Position numbers and translations under genes: made by a program. DNA of 64,000 nucleotides. It comes from Chloroflexota bacterium (GTDB taxonomy: Bacteria > Chloroflexota > Anaerolineae > Anaerolineales > UBA11579). The notes beneath the pieces were generated by a model. That model did not search any database. It saw nothing but the letters and a program-made list of their open reading frames with translations, and had not been told where the DNA came from. Shown piece after piece: positions 29,001 through 37,373 of this stretch (its first letter is position 1; each line of letters starts with the position of its first letter). The stretch spans positions 146,574 through 210,573 of the forward strand of contig VRUJ01000001.1 of the NCBI GenBank assembly GCA_019456165.1, read 5' to 3'.

Positions 29001-31425
29001 AATAGTTGTCTATCCATTGGTGCGCCTGGCTTTGCCTGGCCTGGCAGATAGGGGCTACCCTCTTTCTCGCACAGTCGGGCTGTTAATACTTTCATATCTC
29101 AGTTGGATAGGCGGTTCGGCTGGTTTGCCTTTCAGCCGCTTAACCATCGGGATTATATTGATCATTATCGCCATTGCTGGGGGTTTTACCGCTTACCGCC
29201 AAAGGGAGGAATTACGCGCAGAATGGGTTTCAAGACGAAGCTACTTCCTCAAGATTGAAGTTCTGTTTTTGACATTCTTCTTGTTGGGTTTGCTTATCCG
29301 TTTTGGCAACCCAGATTTGTGGCACCCGGCTAAGGGCGGCGAAAAGCCAATGGATCTCTCCTACCTCACAGCCATTATCAAGAGTTCATCCTTCCCGCCA
29401 TATGATCCCTGGTTTGCGGGCGGATATATCAACTATTATTATTACGGCTTTGTATTCGTTGGTTCTCTGGTCAAATTCTTGGGTATCAATCCCACGGTGG
29501 CGTATAACCTGATCTTGCCGACTTTGCTAAGCATGGTTGGTATGGGCGCCTTCACGATGGGTTGGAACATATACGTGCACCGCCGTGAAAAAACCGAAGT
29601 CGATGAAGAGTCCCCTGCCCCCCATACGTCTCCCTGGCTGGTTGGGGGTGCCGCCGCATTGGGCATGGCCATTTTGGGTAATCTGGGCACCCTGAGAATG
29701 GTTTTTCGCGGTTACCAACGTCTGGGAGCTCTAGGCGGCTTCGTTGAAGAATCTGCTATGTTTACCAAGTGGGTGTGGGCATTCCGTGGATTCTTTGAAT
29801 CCTTAAAGGGCGCTTCTTTAGAAAGTGTTTATGGGATTGGGGACTGGTACTGGAATCCTAGCCGCGTAATTCCCCCGCCTAGTGAACCTATCACCGAATT
29901 CCCTATATTCACTTTTTTATATGCCGACTTGCACGCACATCTCATGGCCTTGCCGCTGACTCTGTTAGCTGCTAGTTGGGCACTTTCAGTGGTATTTGGG
30001 AAAGCCTGGAAGCAGAAACGCACACCTCTTAGAATTGGATGGAGCTTATTACTGGGAGGTTTAGCGATTGGCTCCCTGTGGCCGACCAACACCTGGGACT
30101 ATCCCACCTACCTAGTATTGGGAATTGTGGCTCTTGGCTATTCTATCTGGCAGTATTATCATCCAAAAGAATCAAGGTTGCAGGCAAAGCTCACCACCAA
30201 CGGATTGCGAATCGTTGCCATTATTATTAGTGGGGGGTTATTAATTGCATTCAGTCGATTACTCTATAGTCCTTACTACCAAGCCTATGCCCAGGGTTAC
30301 TCTAGTGCAAGTGCCTGGACAGGTCCACTAACACCCTCAGGTTCATATTTCACTCATTGGGGTTTATTCTTGTTCGTCCTGGTAACTTGGTTGGCCTGGG
30401 AAACCTATCAATGGATGGCAACCACGCCGCTATCATCCTTACGCAAGTTGATTCCCTTCAAAGGCCCGATAATCGGAGCTTTCAGCGTGTTGTTTATCAT
30501 GGTAGTTTATCTTCAATTAAGCCGGGATGTTTTCACAACCTGGATCTCTTTACCATTGGCTGCCTGGTCTGGAGTATTGCTCCTACGCCCCAATTTATCC
30601 GACGGCAAACGCATCGTGCTCTTTTTAATGGGAACTGGATTTTTCCTCACTTTGTTGGTTGAGTTAGTTGTGATCGCAGGAGATGTTGGCAGAATGAACA
30701 CGGTCTTTAAATTCTACATGCAGGTCTGGACCTTGTTCGCAGTCAGCAGCGCCGTTGCTCTAGGTTGGATATTATCTGAAATCCGATACTGGAAGCCATC
30801 AAAGCGCACCGTGTGGCAATTAGCCCTGGCCGCTCTGGTTGGTGCAGCCGCTTTATTCCCCATATTTGCTACGGTAAGCAAAATTAAAGACCGCATGTCC
30901 CTTGAAGCCCCCAACAGCCTGGATGGCATGGCATTTATGGAATATGCCTCATATGCAACCCACGATATAAACCTGGGGTATGCGGTAATCATGGACCTAA
31001 GCCAGGACTATGCTGCAATCCAATGGATGCAAGATAATGTTGAGGGTTCTCCGGTGATAGTCGAAGCCAATAACCCACAATATTTTTGGGGGACACGCTT
31101 TACTATTTACACTGGTCTTCCCAGCGTTGTTGGTTGGGAATGGCACCAGATCCAACAGCGTTCCTTTGTTCCAGGAAATCCGGTGATAGAGCGCGTTGCC
31201 CAGGTTAGAGAATTTTATGAAACAGAGGATCAGGCTCAAGCCCAGGTATTTCTGCAAACATACGGCGTAAAATACATAATCGTCGGCCAACTAGAACGCG
31301 CCACGTATTTAACTGCAGGAATGGAGAAATTTGAAGCGCTCAATGGTGAGCTTTGGCAAGAAGTCTACCGGGACCAAGAAACCGTGATCTACGAAGTGCT
31401 CGCTAATACCCAGGAATTAGATTGA
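26011..31425 (+). CDS. Giant GT39 / Chlor_Arch_YYY (DUF2298) fusion membrane protein
   Basis: 1804 residues. The N-terminal half (about 20-480) is GT39-like: HHPHPDERF (45-53) is the first-loop acidic motif, and VDTSITLFTF follows, with some ten membrane segments. Residues about 490-980 are a non-membrane region rich in Asp, Glu and Ser, probably outside the cell. The C-terminal half (about 990-1800) is a Chlor_Arch_YYY domain: YYYYG (1142-1146), EFPIFTFLYADLHAHLMALP and NTVFKFYMQVW. This domain has no known function and occurs mainly in Chloroflexota and Archaea. Nothing suggests a frame error over 5.4 kb. It probably transfers or polymerises sugars on the outer face. Confidence 0.88.
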   Translation: MTESAMSSVDSFSKNKRLWVYPFLALILILGAYFRFSGLDWDEGHHPHPDERFLTGVETSLIPVNNLGEYFNTDNSTLNPHNRGSGLFVYGTMPIFLVRYLGDLLHQAGIWMSQFDLSEGSEFSQSIAVFSRQLLDMNSYNGFKMTGRYWSSLADLFVVVLVYQVAARVYDKRVGVLAAAFSAFSVLQIQLSHYFTVDTSITLFTFLSIYFAVLIATEKPKHKPELTDKDSNAPPSRFKSAFNMRLFIWFGVALGLAAASKINAAPVALMLPLAVLLRISDMSKEERRQEVTNVFSYLTLAALVSLLVFRIFQPYAFSGPGFFGMSFNDKWVANIQEVIRLAGADWPPSLQWARRPIWFSFENIVLWGLGLPLAIAAWGGFVWLGWRILKGKWRKHILLWIWTAAYFTWQSSLFNPTMRYQLPIYPTLVIFAAWAIIALWDLVSAQKKLVGTAKNVLQTIVLVIGSASLLGTFLWALAFSNIYTQTEPRLEASRWIYANLPGPLTLHIETDDGVFNQPLPFIYNQDFSSNDPYFTSFTAMANGTLSEIQVKHILAPSNLAFYDAQNLAGPIASASEVFDYSEQTQEPFQGISINLPDSNPLPFEEDYPVFAPETEYLVQFALPPGEGSLLLQDVSLSLVPSEEQPNVILPLLELDSETLEAGSVFQALINFPVPTEVKGITIIYSIIEPLQPAAQTINLILASTPDLSQVLATSSEIIDISNDLFAYSDEQYLTFDQPIGLIEGMIYYMELSLEDEAGSVKLLGAAAAIETGWDMGLPFPEGGYDGYGGLYQPGINLDIYADDNQTKLDRFLSSLDISEYLLISSSRQWASTTRIPERFPLTSAYYRHLLGCPQSETIEWCYNVAQIGTFEGNLGFEIVQIFQNNPSIGSFEINDQFSEEAFTVYDHPKVFIFQKTEAYDSEVVSSLLSAVDLSNVQILSPMQVSGGLPPSLQLSADEVASQQAGGTWSELFNVDNLVNSSQPVAVLVWYLGVLGLGIVVYPLVRLALPGLADRGYPLSRTVGLLILSYLSWIGGSAGLPFSRLTIGIILIIIAIAGGFTAYRQREELRAEWVSRRSYFLKIEVLFLTFFLLGLLIRFGNPDLWHPAKGGEKPMDLSYLTAIIKSSSFPPYDPWFAGGYINYYYYGFVFVGSLVKFLGINPTVAYNLILPTLLSMVGMGAFTMGWNIYVHRREKTEVDEESPAPHTSPWLVGGAAALGMAILGNLGTLRMVFRGYQRLGALGGFVEESAMFTKWVWAFRGFFESLKGASLESVYGIGDWYWNPSRVIPPPSEPITEFPIFTFLYADLHAHLMALPLTLLAASWALSVVFGKAWKQKRTPLRIGWSLLLGGLAIGSLWPTNTWDYPTYLVLGIVALGYSIWQYYHPKESRLQAKLTTNGLRIVAIIISGGLLIAFSRLLYSPYYQAYAQGYSSASAWTGPLTPSGSYFTHWGLFLFVLVTWLAWETYQWMATTPLSSLRKLIPFKGPIIGAFSVLFIMVVYLQLSRDVFTTWISLPLAAWSGVLLLRPNLSDGKRIVLFLMGTGFFLTLLVELVVIAGDVGRMNTVFKFYMQVWTLFAVSSAVALGWILSEIRYWKPSKRTVWQLALAALVGAAALFPIFATVSKIKDRMSLEAPNSLDGMAFMEYASYATHDINLGYAVIMDLSQDYAAIQWMQDNVEGSPVIVEANNPQYFWGTRFTIYTGLPSVVGWEWHQIQQRSFVPGNPVIERVAQVREFYETEDQAQAQVFLQTYGVKYIIVGQLERATYLTAGMEKFEALNGELWQEVYRDQETVIYEVLANTQELD

Positions 31426-31438
31426 GCTAAGGATTTAT

Positions 31439-34000
31439 ATGCTGCCCACATTATATTGGTACCTGGCTGTTAGCCTAATTGGGCTGGTAACTTTCCCCCT
31501 AACCTTCCGCCTGCTGCCTGCCTTGCCGGACCGCGGCTATGCGCTCAGCAAGGCTTTGGGGCTTTTGTTGTGGGGTTTTATTTTCTGGCTGCTGAGTTCA
31601 TTTGGCGTACTGGCAAACGATGCTGGTGGCATACTCTTCGCTTTGATCCTGCTGGCCGGATTGGGTATATGGTCGTGGCGCGGCCTGGATAAAGGCGAGA
31701 TCAGCAAGTGGCTGCGCGATAAACGCAGTCTTATTTGGACAATAGAAATTCTCTTCGCGGCTGCATTTATCGGCTGGGTGATCGTGAGGGCGGCAGGCCC
31801 GGCGATATATGGCACCGAAAAACCAATGGAGTTGGCCTTCATCAGCGCATCCATGCGCGCCCCCTTCATGCCCCCGCATGACCCCTGGCTTTCCGGATAT
31901 GCCATTTCTTATTACTATTTCGGATACATCTTGACAGCCATGCTGGCAAACCTGACTGGCGCGACCGTGGGCGAGGCTTTCAATTTGGCGGTATCTCTCG
32001 TCTTCGCCCTCACCGCGATCGGAGCTTATGGAATCGTTTACAACCTGCTGGCTCTATACTGGCCTAAAGGTGGTGGTAAGAACGTGACTTTAGCTTTGCT
32101 CAGCCCTGTATTTATGTTGTTGGTCAGCAATACAGAGGGTTTTTTGGAGATCCTGCACGCGGGTGGCGTGGGCTGGAGTGAGGACGAATCCGGGGCTTTG
32201 ACATCTGACTTTTGGGAATGGCTGGACATCGAGAACTTGAGAGACCCGCCTCCTCAACCATTTGAATTGGAACCAAGAAGTTTTGATAATGACGGTTGGT
32301 GGTGGTGGCGGGCTTCTCGCGTCATCCAAGATTATGACTACGTGGGTAATGACCAAGAAATCATCAATGAATTCCCTATGTTCTCCTTCGTTCTGGGAGA
32401 TTTGCACCCGCATGTTCTGGTCATGCCCTTTGTTTTTATTGGATTGGCGTTGGCGCTTAATTTATTCATGGGGGGCAGCCGCGGCCAGACGCGTATCCTG
32501 CGCTGGCGATTTGAGATCCACCCCCTTGCAATCTTGCTGGGTGCGGTAGTTTTTGGAGGGCTGGCTTTCCTGAGCATCTGGGAATTTCCCGTGCAGGTGG
32601 GCTTATTTGCCGCTGCCTACGCGCTGCGACAGGCACAGCAGCATGGTTGGGGGTGGAAACGTCTGCGCGAATTTATATCTTTAGGGCTTACCCTGGGTTT
32701 TGGCGGCATACTTCTGTATTTCCCATATTTCGTTGGTTTCTCTTCCCAGGCAGGCGGAATTCTACCCACACTGCTATACCCCAGCCGCGGCGCGCAACTT
32801 TGGGTAATGTGGGGTACCCTCTGGCTGCCAATATTTGCATATCTGATCTACTTGTGGAGCAAACACGGGGATGCTTCCAAACTGCTTAAAGGTTTGCTGA
32901 CCAGTATCAGTATAGTGTTACTGCTTTGGTTCATCTCGATAGGTTTAGCATTCTTTATTACACAAACTCTCCCAGCTTTGGGTGAAACTCTAGCCCAACT
33001 AGCAGAAAATTTATTGATTTCTACCAATCCTATTTTAACTTGGATCGGTGAACGTTTAATCAATTTAACCGCGCTGATGCGTATTGCGGGAAGAGAATAT
33101 TTAGGATCACTAAACGCACCGAATCTGAATGAATTATTATTTGAGGCATTTACGCGCCGCATGAATTACTCGGGAGGCTGGATTACCCTGACGGTGCTCC
33201 TGGCTCTCATTTTAGGGTTATTGTGGCGCAGTAGATCTGATAATGAGGTCACTCTTGAAGATACTGAAGAATCAAGTAACTCCAGCCATAAGTTCGCCCT
33301 TTTGCTGGCCTTATTTGGCACCATGCTGGTACTCGTGCCAGAGTTCATTTACTTGCGCGACTTCTTCGGATACCGCATCAACACAATCTTCAAATTCTAT
33401 TACCAGGCCTGGTTGTTTTGGGCGATGGTGGCCGCATTTGGCAGCGCCATTCTGATAATTAAGCTGCAACCCATCTGGAGAATCCTTTTTTCCACATTAT
33501 TGGTAGCAGTACTTTTCATCGGTCTAACTTACACAGTTTTTGGAATTCTAGGCCGCACTAACAGTTTTAAACCGGTAAATGGCTTTGTCCTCGATGGTAC
33601 TATCTACTCTAGCTATATATCCAGAGACGATGCTGCAGCAGCGGAGTGGCTGCGCATTGCGCCCTTGGGTGTCCTGGTCGAAGCCATCAGCTCAAGCTAT
33701 CACCCTGGAGGGCGCATATCCGCCATCAGCGGTCAATCCTCTCTGCTGGGGTGGCCTTTCCATGAAACCCAATGGCGGGGCGGGAATGTTGAAGTTGGAA
33801 CACGAGAGATGGATATCCAGAAATTATACCAAACGGGCGATTGGTTGATTGCGCAGGAGATATTGGATGTGTATGATATTCGTTACGTATACATCGGGCA
33901 GCTTGAACGCAGCACCTATTTTCTCAATGAAGGCAAGTTCATCCGTTTCCTCACTCCTGTTTATCAGCAGGGTTCGGTGACTATTTACCAAGTTCCTTAA
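31439..34000 (+). CDS. Chlor_Arch_YYY (DUF2298) membrane protein
   Basis: 853 residues, the size of the single-domain class of this family, with about 14-16 membrane segments. The family motif YYYFG is at 158-162. EFPMFSFVLGDLHPHVLVMP and NTIFKFYYQAW match the C-terminal half of the upstream giant protein. The last 100 residues (from VEAISSSYHPGGR) are soluble and also parallel that protein's end (YIGQLERSTYF against VGQLERATYL). It is therefore a paralogue of that half. It starts 13 bases after it with AAGGA as ribosome site. Function unknown. Confidence 0.88.
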   Translation: MLPTLYWYLAVSLIGLVTFPLTFRLLPALPDRGYALSKALGLLLWGFIFWLLSSFGVLANDAGGILFALILLAGLGIWSWRGLDKGEISKWLRDKRSLIWTIEILFAAAFIGWVIVRAAGPAIYGTEKPMELAFISASMRAPFMPPHDPWLSGYAISYYYFGYILTAMLANLTGATVGEAFNLAVSLVFALTAIGAYGIVYNLLALYWPKGGGKNVTLALLSPVFMLLVSNTEGFLEILHAGGVGWSEDESGALTSDFWEWLDIENLRDPPPQPFELEPRSFDNDGWWWWRASRVIQDYDYVGNDQEIINEFPMFSFVLGDLHPHVLVMPFVFIGLALALNLFMGGSRGQTRILRWRFEIHPLAILLGAVVFGGLAFLSIWEFPVQVGLFAAAYALRQAQQHGWGWKRLREFISLGLTLGFGGILLYFPYFVGFSSQAGGILPTLLYPSRGAQLWVMWGTLWLPIFAYLIYLWSKHGDASKLLKGLLTSISIVLLLWFISIGLAFFITQTLPALGETLAQLAENLLISTNPILTWIGERLINLTALMRIAGREYLGSLNAPNLNELLFEAFTRRMNYSGGWITLTVLLALILGLLWRSRSDNEVTLEDTEESSNSSHKFALLLALFGTMLVLVPEFIYLRDFFGYRINTIFKFYYQAWLFWAMVAAFGSAILIIKLQPIWRILFSTLLVAVLFIGLTYTVFGILGRTNSFKPVNGFVLDGTIYSSYISRDDAAAAEWLRIAPLGVLVEAISSSYHPGGRISAISGQSSLLGWPFHETQWRGGNVEVGTREMDIQKLYQTGDWLIAQEILDVYDIRYVYIGQLERSTYFLNEGKFIRFLTPVYQQGSVTIYQVP

Positions 34001-34026
34001 AATCAAATAGAATTCTTCTTGTGTTT

Positions 34027-34032
34027 TATAAT
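34027..34032 (+). promoter_or_regulatory. Perfect -10 box immediately before the 34-kb gene
   Basis: TATAAT at 34027-34032 lies 5 bases before ATG 34038 and 8 before the next ATG at 34041. Transcription would start on or beside the start codon. No good -35 is visible. Confidence 0.45.
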
Positions 34033-34037
34033 ATTAA

Positions 34038-35810
34038 ATGATGGCTGATAAAAAACGACAACTAAACTTCGAGCAAGTGCTTTACCTGGTTGCTTTCGCT
34101 CTGGCGCTTGGGATACGATTCATTAATCTGGGAGCTTCCCCACTTTCTGAATTTGAGGCTGGTTGGGCTATGCAAGCCTTTAACCTATCTCAAGGAGAGG
34201 CAACAGCAATAGGTTCACAGCCGGCATATTTAGTACTCACCAGTTTCCTGTTCAGCATATTTGGAAGCAGTGAAACCCTGGCACGCCTATTACCGGCGTT
34301 GGTAGGTAGTATGCTTGTCTGGCTGCCCTATAGCTTCAGGACAAAAATAGGACGTACAGCTGGGATAGTATTAGCTTTCGGTTTGGCATTCGATCCTGGA
34401 TTAGTGAGTCTCTCTCGGCTGGCAGGCAGCCCAATTCTCGCAATGGGTTTTGGACTGATGTCCATCTCTGCCTGGGTTGCTGCCAAACCTATCCCCGCAG
34501 GGATACTCGGCGCTCTAGCCTTATTATCCGGCCCAGCAGCATTAACCGGATTGCTTGGTTTGTTCTTTGCTTGGACATTAGTCCGGTTCCTCAGTGTTGA
34601 CGAGGCGCAGAAAACCAGTCAGCAGCCAGCAGCCCCAGATAGGACACAGGTTCAACGTTTAAGCATCTATGCTGGAATAGGGACTCTATTATTAGCTGGC
34701 ACTTTTTTCCTGCGTATTCCCCAAGGTATGTCTGCCCTGTTGAGTACGATTCCAGATTATTTTGCCGGTTGGAGCGTTATTCCCGAGATCCCCTTTGGGC
34801 ACCTCTTACTCGCCCTCCCCGCATACCAACCTATTGCTCTAATATTTGCACTAATCGCCATAATAAGAGCCTGGCTGCAAACACAAAACACTTACTCTCG
34901 CATACTTAGCTTATGGTTTTTTACCGCTCTAGGTCTAGCCCTTGCCTACCCAGCCAGACAGGTGGGGGATTTGGTTTGGGCGCTGATTCCGATGTGGGCT
35001 CTGGCTGCAATGGAGATTGGACGGCATCTGTCTTGGGATTCTTCGGACGGTATGGTGGCCTGGGGTCAGGCAGGTCTTGTGCTCGTGCTGCTGACCTTCC
35101 TTTACCTGGACATAGCTCCACTGGGACGTGAATATATTGACCCACAAGAGCATGAAGATAGGTTATTGATCGCACTAGGAGTGATCGGTATTGGTGTTAT
35201 ATCTACGCTTTTAATTGGATTGGGTTGGGTGGCAGATGCAGCCAGCCGGGGGCTGGTTTGGGGGCTGTGCATCTTCCTGGCAGTTTTCACATTTGCTCCT
35301 AATTGGAGGCTGATCACGGGACCACAAAAATATGCAAATGAATTATGGTTTCCCATTCCCGCTGCTGGACAATCCAGCTTAATGCTGAATACATTGGCAG
35401 ATATCTCTGAATTAGAAAATGGAACAAAGACTGGTATCGAGGTTGTTTACCTTGTGGACCTTGCAAGTATGCATTGGGCTTTGCGATTACTGCCGCAAGC
35501 CAAGTTTAACATACAGATAAGCCCCACAGATTCACCTCCGGCGATTATTAATTACATACAGACGAGCAATCCAAACCTGCCCGCGGAGTATCGCGGTCAA
35601 GCATTTACCTGGCGCATATTCCCGGCTTGGGGAGCCGCATTGCCCGAAAATATCATACGCTGGTGGCTTTTCCGAGAAGCGCCTACTGCCTCAGAGGGCG
35701 TTGTTCTCTGGGTCCGTGCAGATATCTTCCCTGAGAATATTTTTTCGTCTACAGAAACCGAAATAACACCAAATGATGACCCATACTTTGACGACATTAT
35801 GGAACCATAA
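34038..35810 (+). CDS. GT39-like integral membrane protein
   Basis: 590 residues with about 12 membrane segments and a soluble end. The first outer loop reads ASPLSEFEAGWAM, with acidic residues where GT39 enzymes keep the catalytic Asp/Glu. GSSETLARLLPALVGSMLV is the segment following it in PMT-type enzymes. Shorter and more diverged than the two preceding genes. A TATAAT lies directly before the start, so it may have its own leaderless transcript besides readthrough from upstream. The next gene begins 4 bases after its stop. Confidence 0.8.
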   Translation: MMADKKRQLNFEQVLYLVAFALALGIRFINLGASPLSEFEAGWAMQAFNLSQGEATAIGSQPAYLVLTSFLFSIFGSSETLARLLPALVGSMLVWLPYSFRTKIGRTAGIVLAFGLAFDPGLVSLSRLAGSPILAMGFGLMSISAWVAAKPIPAGILGALALLSGPAALTGLLGLFFAWTLVRFLSVDEAQKTSQQPAAPDRTQVQRLSIYAGIGTLLLAGTFFLRIPQGMSALLSTIPDYFAGWSVIPEIPFGHLLLALPAYQPIALIFALIAIIRAWLQTQNTYSRILSLWFFTALGLALAYPARQVGDLVWALIPMWALAAMEIGRHLSWDSSDGMVAWGQAGLVLVLLTFLYLDIAPLGREYIDPQEHEDRLLIALGVIGIGVISTLLIGLGWVADAASRGLVWGLCIFLAVFTFAPNWRLITGPQKYANELWFPIPAAGQSSLMLNTLADISELENGTKTGIEVVYLVDLASMHWALRLLPQAKFNIQISPTDSPPAIINYIQTSNPNLPAEYRGQAFTWRIFPAWGAALPENIIRWWLFREAPTASEGVVLWVRADIFPENIFSSTETEITPNDDPYFDDIMEP

Positions 35811-35814
35811 AAAC

Positions 35815-36528
35815 ATGGGAAAAACCAGGATGAATATTCCCAGCACAATAGCCATAGACGGACCTGCAGCTTCCGGAAAATCGACTCTGGCGATTGCTCT
35901 GGCAGAATTTCTCGGTTATTTGTATTTCGATACCGGGGTGATGTACCGAGCTGTGACCCTGGAAGCCATTAAAAGTGGAAAAACTACACCTGGAGAGGAA
36001 CTATGTGTAGCTTTAGCAGAACGTTTGGTGATTGATGTGCAGCCTCCGTCAAAAGAAGATGGCCGTTTCTGCGATGTTCTAGTAAATGGTGCAGATGTCA
36101 CCCTAGAAATCCGAACCCCCCAAGTAGATGCAAATGTTTCGGTCGTATCCGCATACGCTGGTGTACGCAAAGCTCTCACAAAACAACAGCGGCGTATCGG
36201 CCTCAAGGGTAAAGTTGTTATGGTTGGCCGTGATATCGGCACAGTTGTTCTTCCTGAGGCTGAGTTAAAGATTTATTTAGATGCAACAGTGGAAGAACGC
36301 GCCCGGCGGCGTTTTGTAGAACGCCAGGCAGAAGGCGATTCTCTGAATTCTAAAAAAGTGTTGCAAGCTATGAGCAAGAGAGATCAAATTGATTCCACTA
36401 GACAGATTGCTCCCTTGCAGCCAGCCCAAGACGCCTTAATAGTAAATTCTGATGATATGACAGCAGAACAGGTTTTTACGTTTGTCAAGAACCAAATCGA
36501 AAAAAACGCTGCCCATCCAGCAAATTAG
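35815..36528 (+). CDS. cmk: Cytidylate kinase
   Basis: Phosphorylates CMP and dCMP. The frame is open from 35773, but that part overlaps the upstream gene; ATG 35815 (MGKTRMN) or 35830 (MNIPSTIAIDG) is a better start, giving 237 or 232 residues. The P-loop GPAASGKST, the YFDTGVMYRAVT block, GRDIGTVVLPEA and the RRRFVERQAEGD lid are all present. cmk followed by plsC is a common gene pair. Confidence 0.95.
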   Translation: MGKTRMNIPSTIAIDGPAASGKSTLAIALAEFLGYLYFDTGVMYRAVTLEAIKSGKTTPGEELCVALAERLVIDVQPPSKEDGRFCDVLVNGADVTLEIRTPQVDANVSVVSAYAGVRKALTKQQRRIGLKGKVVMVGRDIGTVVLPEAELKIYLDATVEERARRRFVERQAEGDSLNSKKVLQAMSKRDQIDSTRQIAPLQPAQDALIVNSDDMTAEQVFTFVKNQIEKNAAHPAN

Positions 36529-36561
36529 TATCATCATAAAAATAATTGGAAGAGAACGACT

Positions 36562-37257
36562 TTGAAAAATCCAACCACATTCCATGTCTCCTTTTGGTTG
36601 AAAATCCGGCGTTGGTTACTGCGCACCACATTTAGGCCAGTTTTTCGTATATTATGTCATATAGAAATCACTGGATTGGAAAACATCCCCAGTGAAGGCG
36701 CTTACATTATCGCATACAACCACGTTTCGCTCTTTGAACCGCCTTTTATCCTAGCTTTTTGGCCTTCAGCACCTGAAGCCCTCAGCGGTGCGGATGTTTT
36801 CTTTCGTCCAGGTCAGAGTTTCATGGTTCGTGCTTATGGTGCTATCCCTGTAAAACGTGACCAATATGACCGCATCGTAATTGATAAAATGATGGCTTTG
36901 CTACAAGCAGGTAGGCCGTTGGTGCTCTCACCTGAAGGAGGCCGCTCCCACAAACCCGGCCTCAGACAAGCTCTCCCTGGGGTAGCCTTTCTCATGGACC
37001 AAGCCAAAGTCCCTGTTCTTCCTGTAGGTATCGTGGGCGGAACAAATGATATGCTTTCCAAGGGTCTGAGAGGCGAGAAACCCCACTTAGAGTTGCGCAT
37101 AGGCCCATCTTTTATCCTTCCGCCGATAGAAGGCAAGGGTGAAACCCGCCGCCAAGCACGTCAGCGCAATGCAGATTTAGTGATGCTCCACATTGCTTCA
37201 CTACTACCAAAAGATTATCATGGTATGTATTCTGAGCTTGTTTCAAAAAAACAGTAA
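36562..37257 (+). CDS. plsC: 1-acyl-sn-glycerol-3-phosphate acyltransferase (PlsC family)
   Basis: A 231-residue membrane-associated acyltransferase of phospholipid synthesis. Motif I reads NHVSLFEPPF: the catalytic His (H54) is present, but the fifth residue after it is Glu (E59) instead of the usual Asp (HX4D). Motif III is SPEGGRS, and VPVLPVGIVG is motif IV. The start is TTG 36562 with a GAAGAGAA site upstream. It follows cmk after 33 bases. Confidence 0.88.
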   Translation: MKNPTTFHVSFWLKIRRWLLRTTFRPVFRILCHIEITGLENIPSEGAYIIAYNHVSLFEPPFILAFWPSAPEALSGADVFFRPGQSFMVRAYGAIPVKRDQYDRIVIDKMMALLQAGRPLVLSPEGGRSHKPGLRQALPGVAFLMDQAKVPVLPVGIVGGTNDMLSKGLRGEKPHLELRIGPSFILPPIEGKGETRRQARQRNADLVMLHIASLLPKDYHGMYSELVSKKQ

Positions 37258-37373
37258 GTTATCCTCCAAATCAATCCAACCAAAATAATTAGAAGAAATT
37301 AATCCGCATTAGTTATAGTTTCATCTTCCCTGCTGAGCTATAATGTTAAAATAATTTTGGTTTCGGAAATTCG

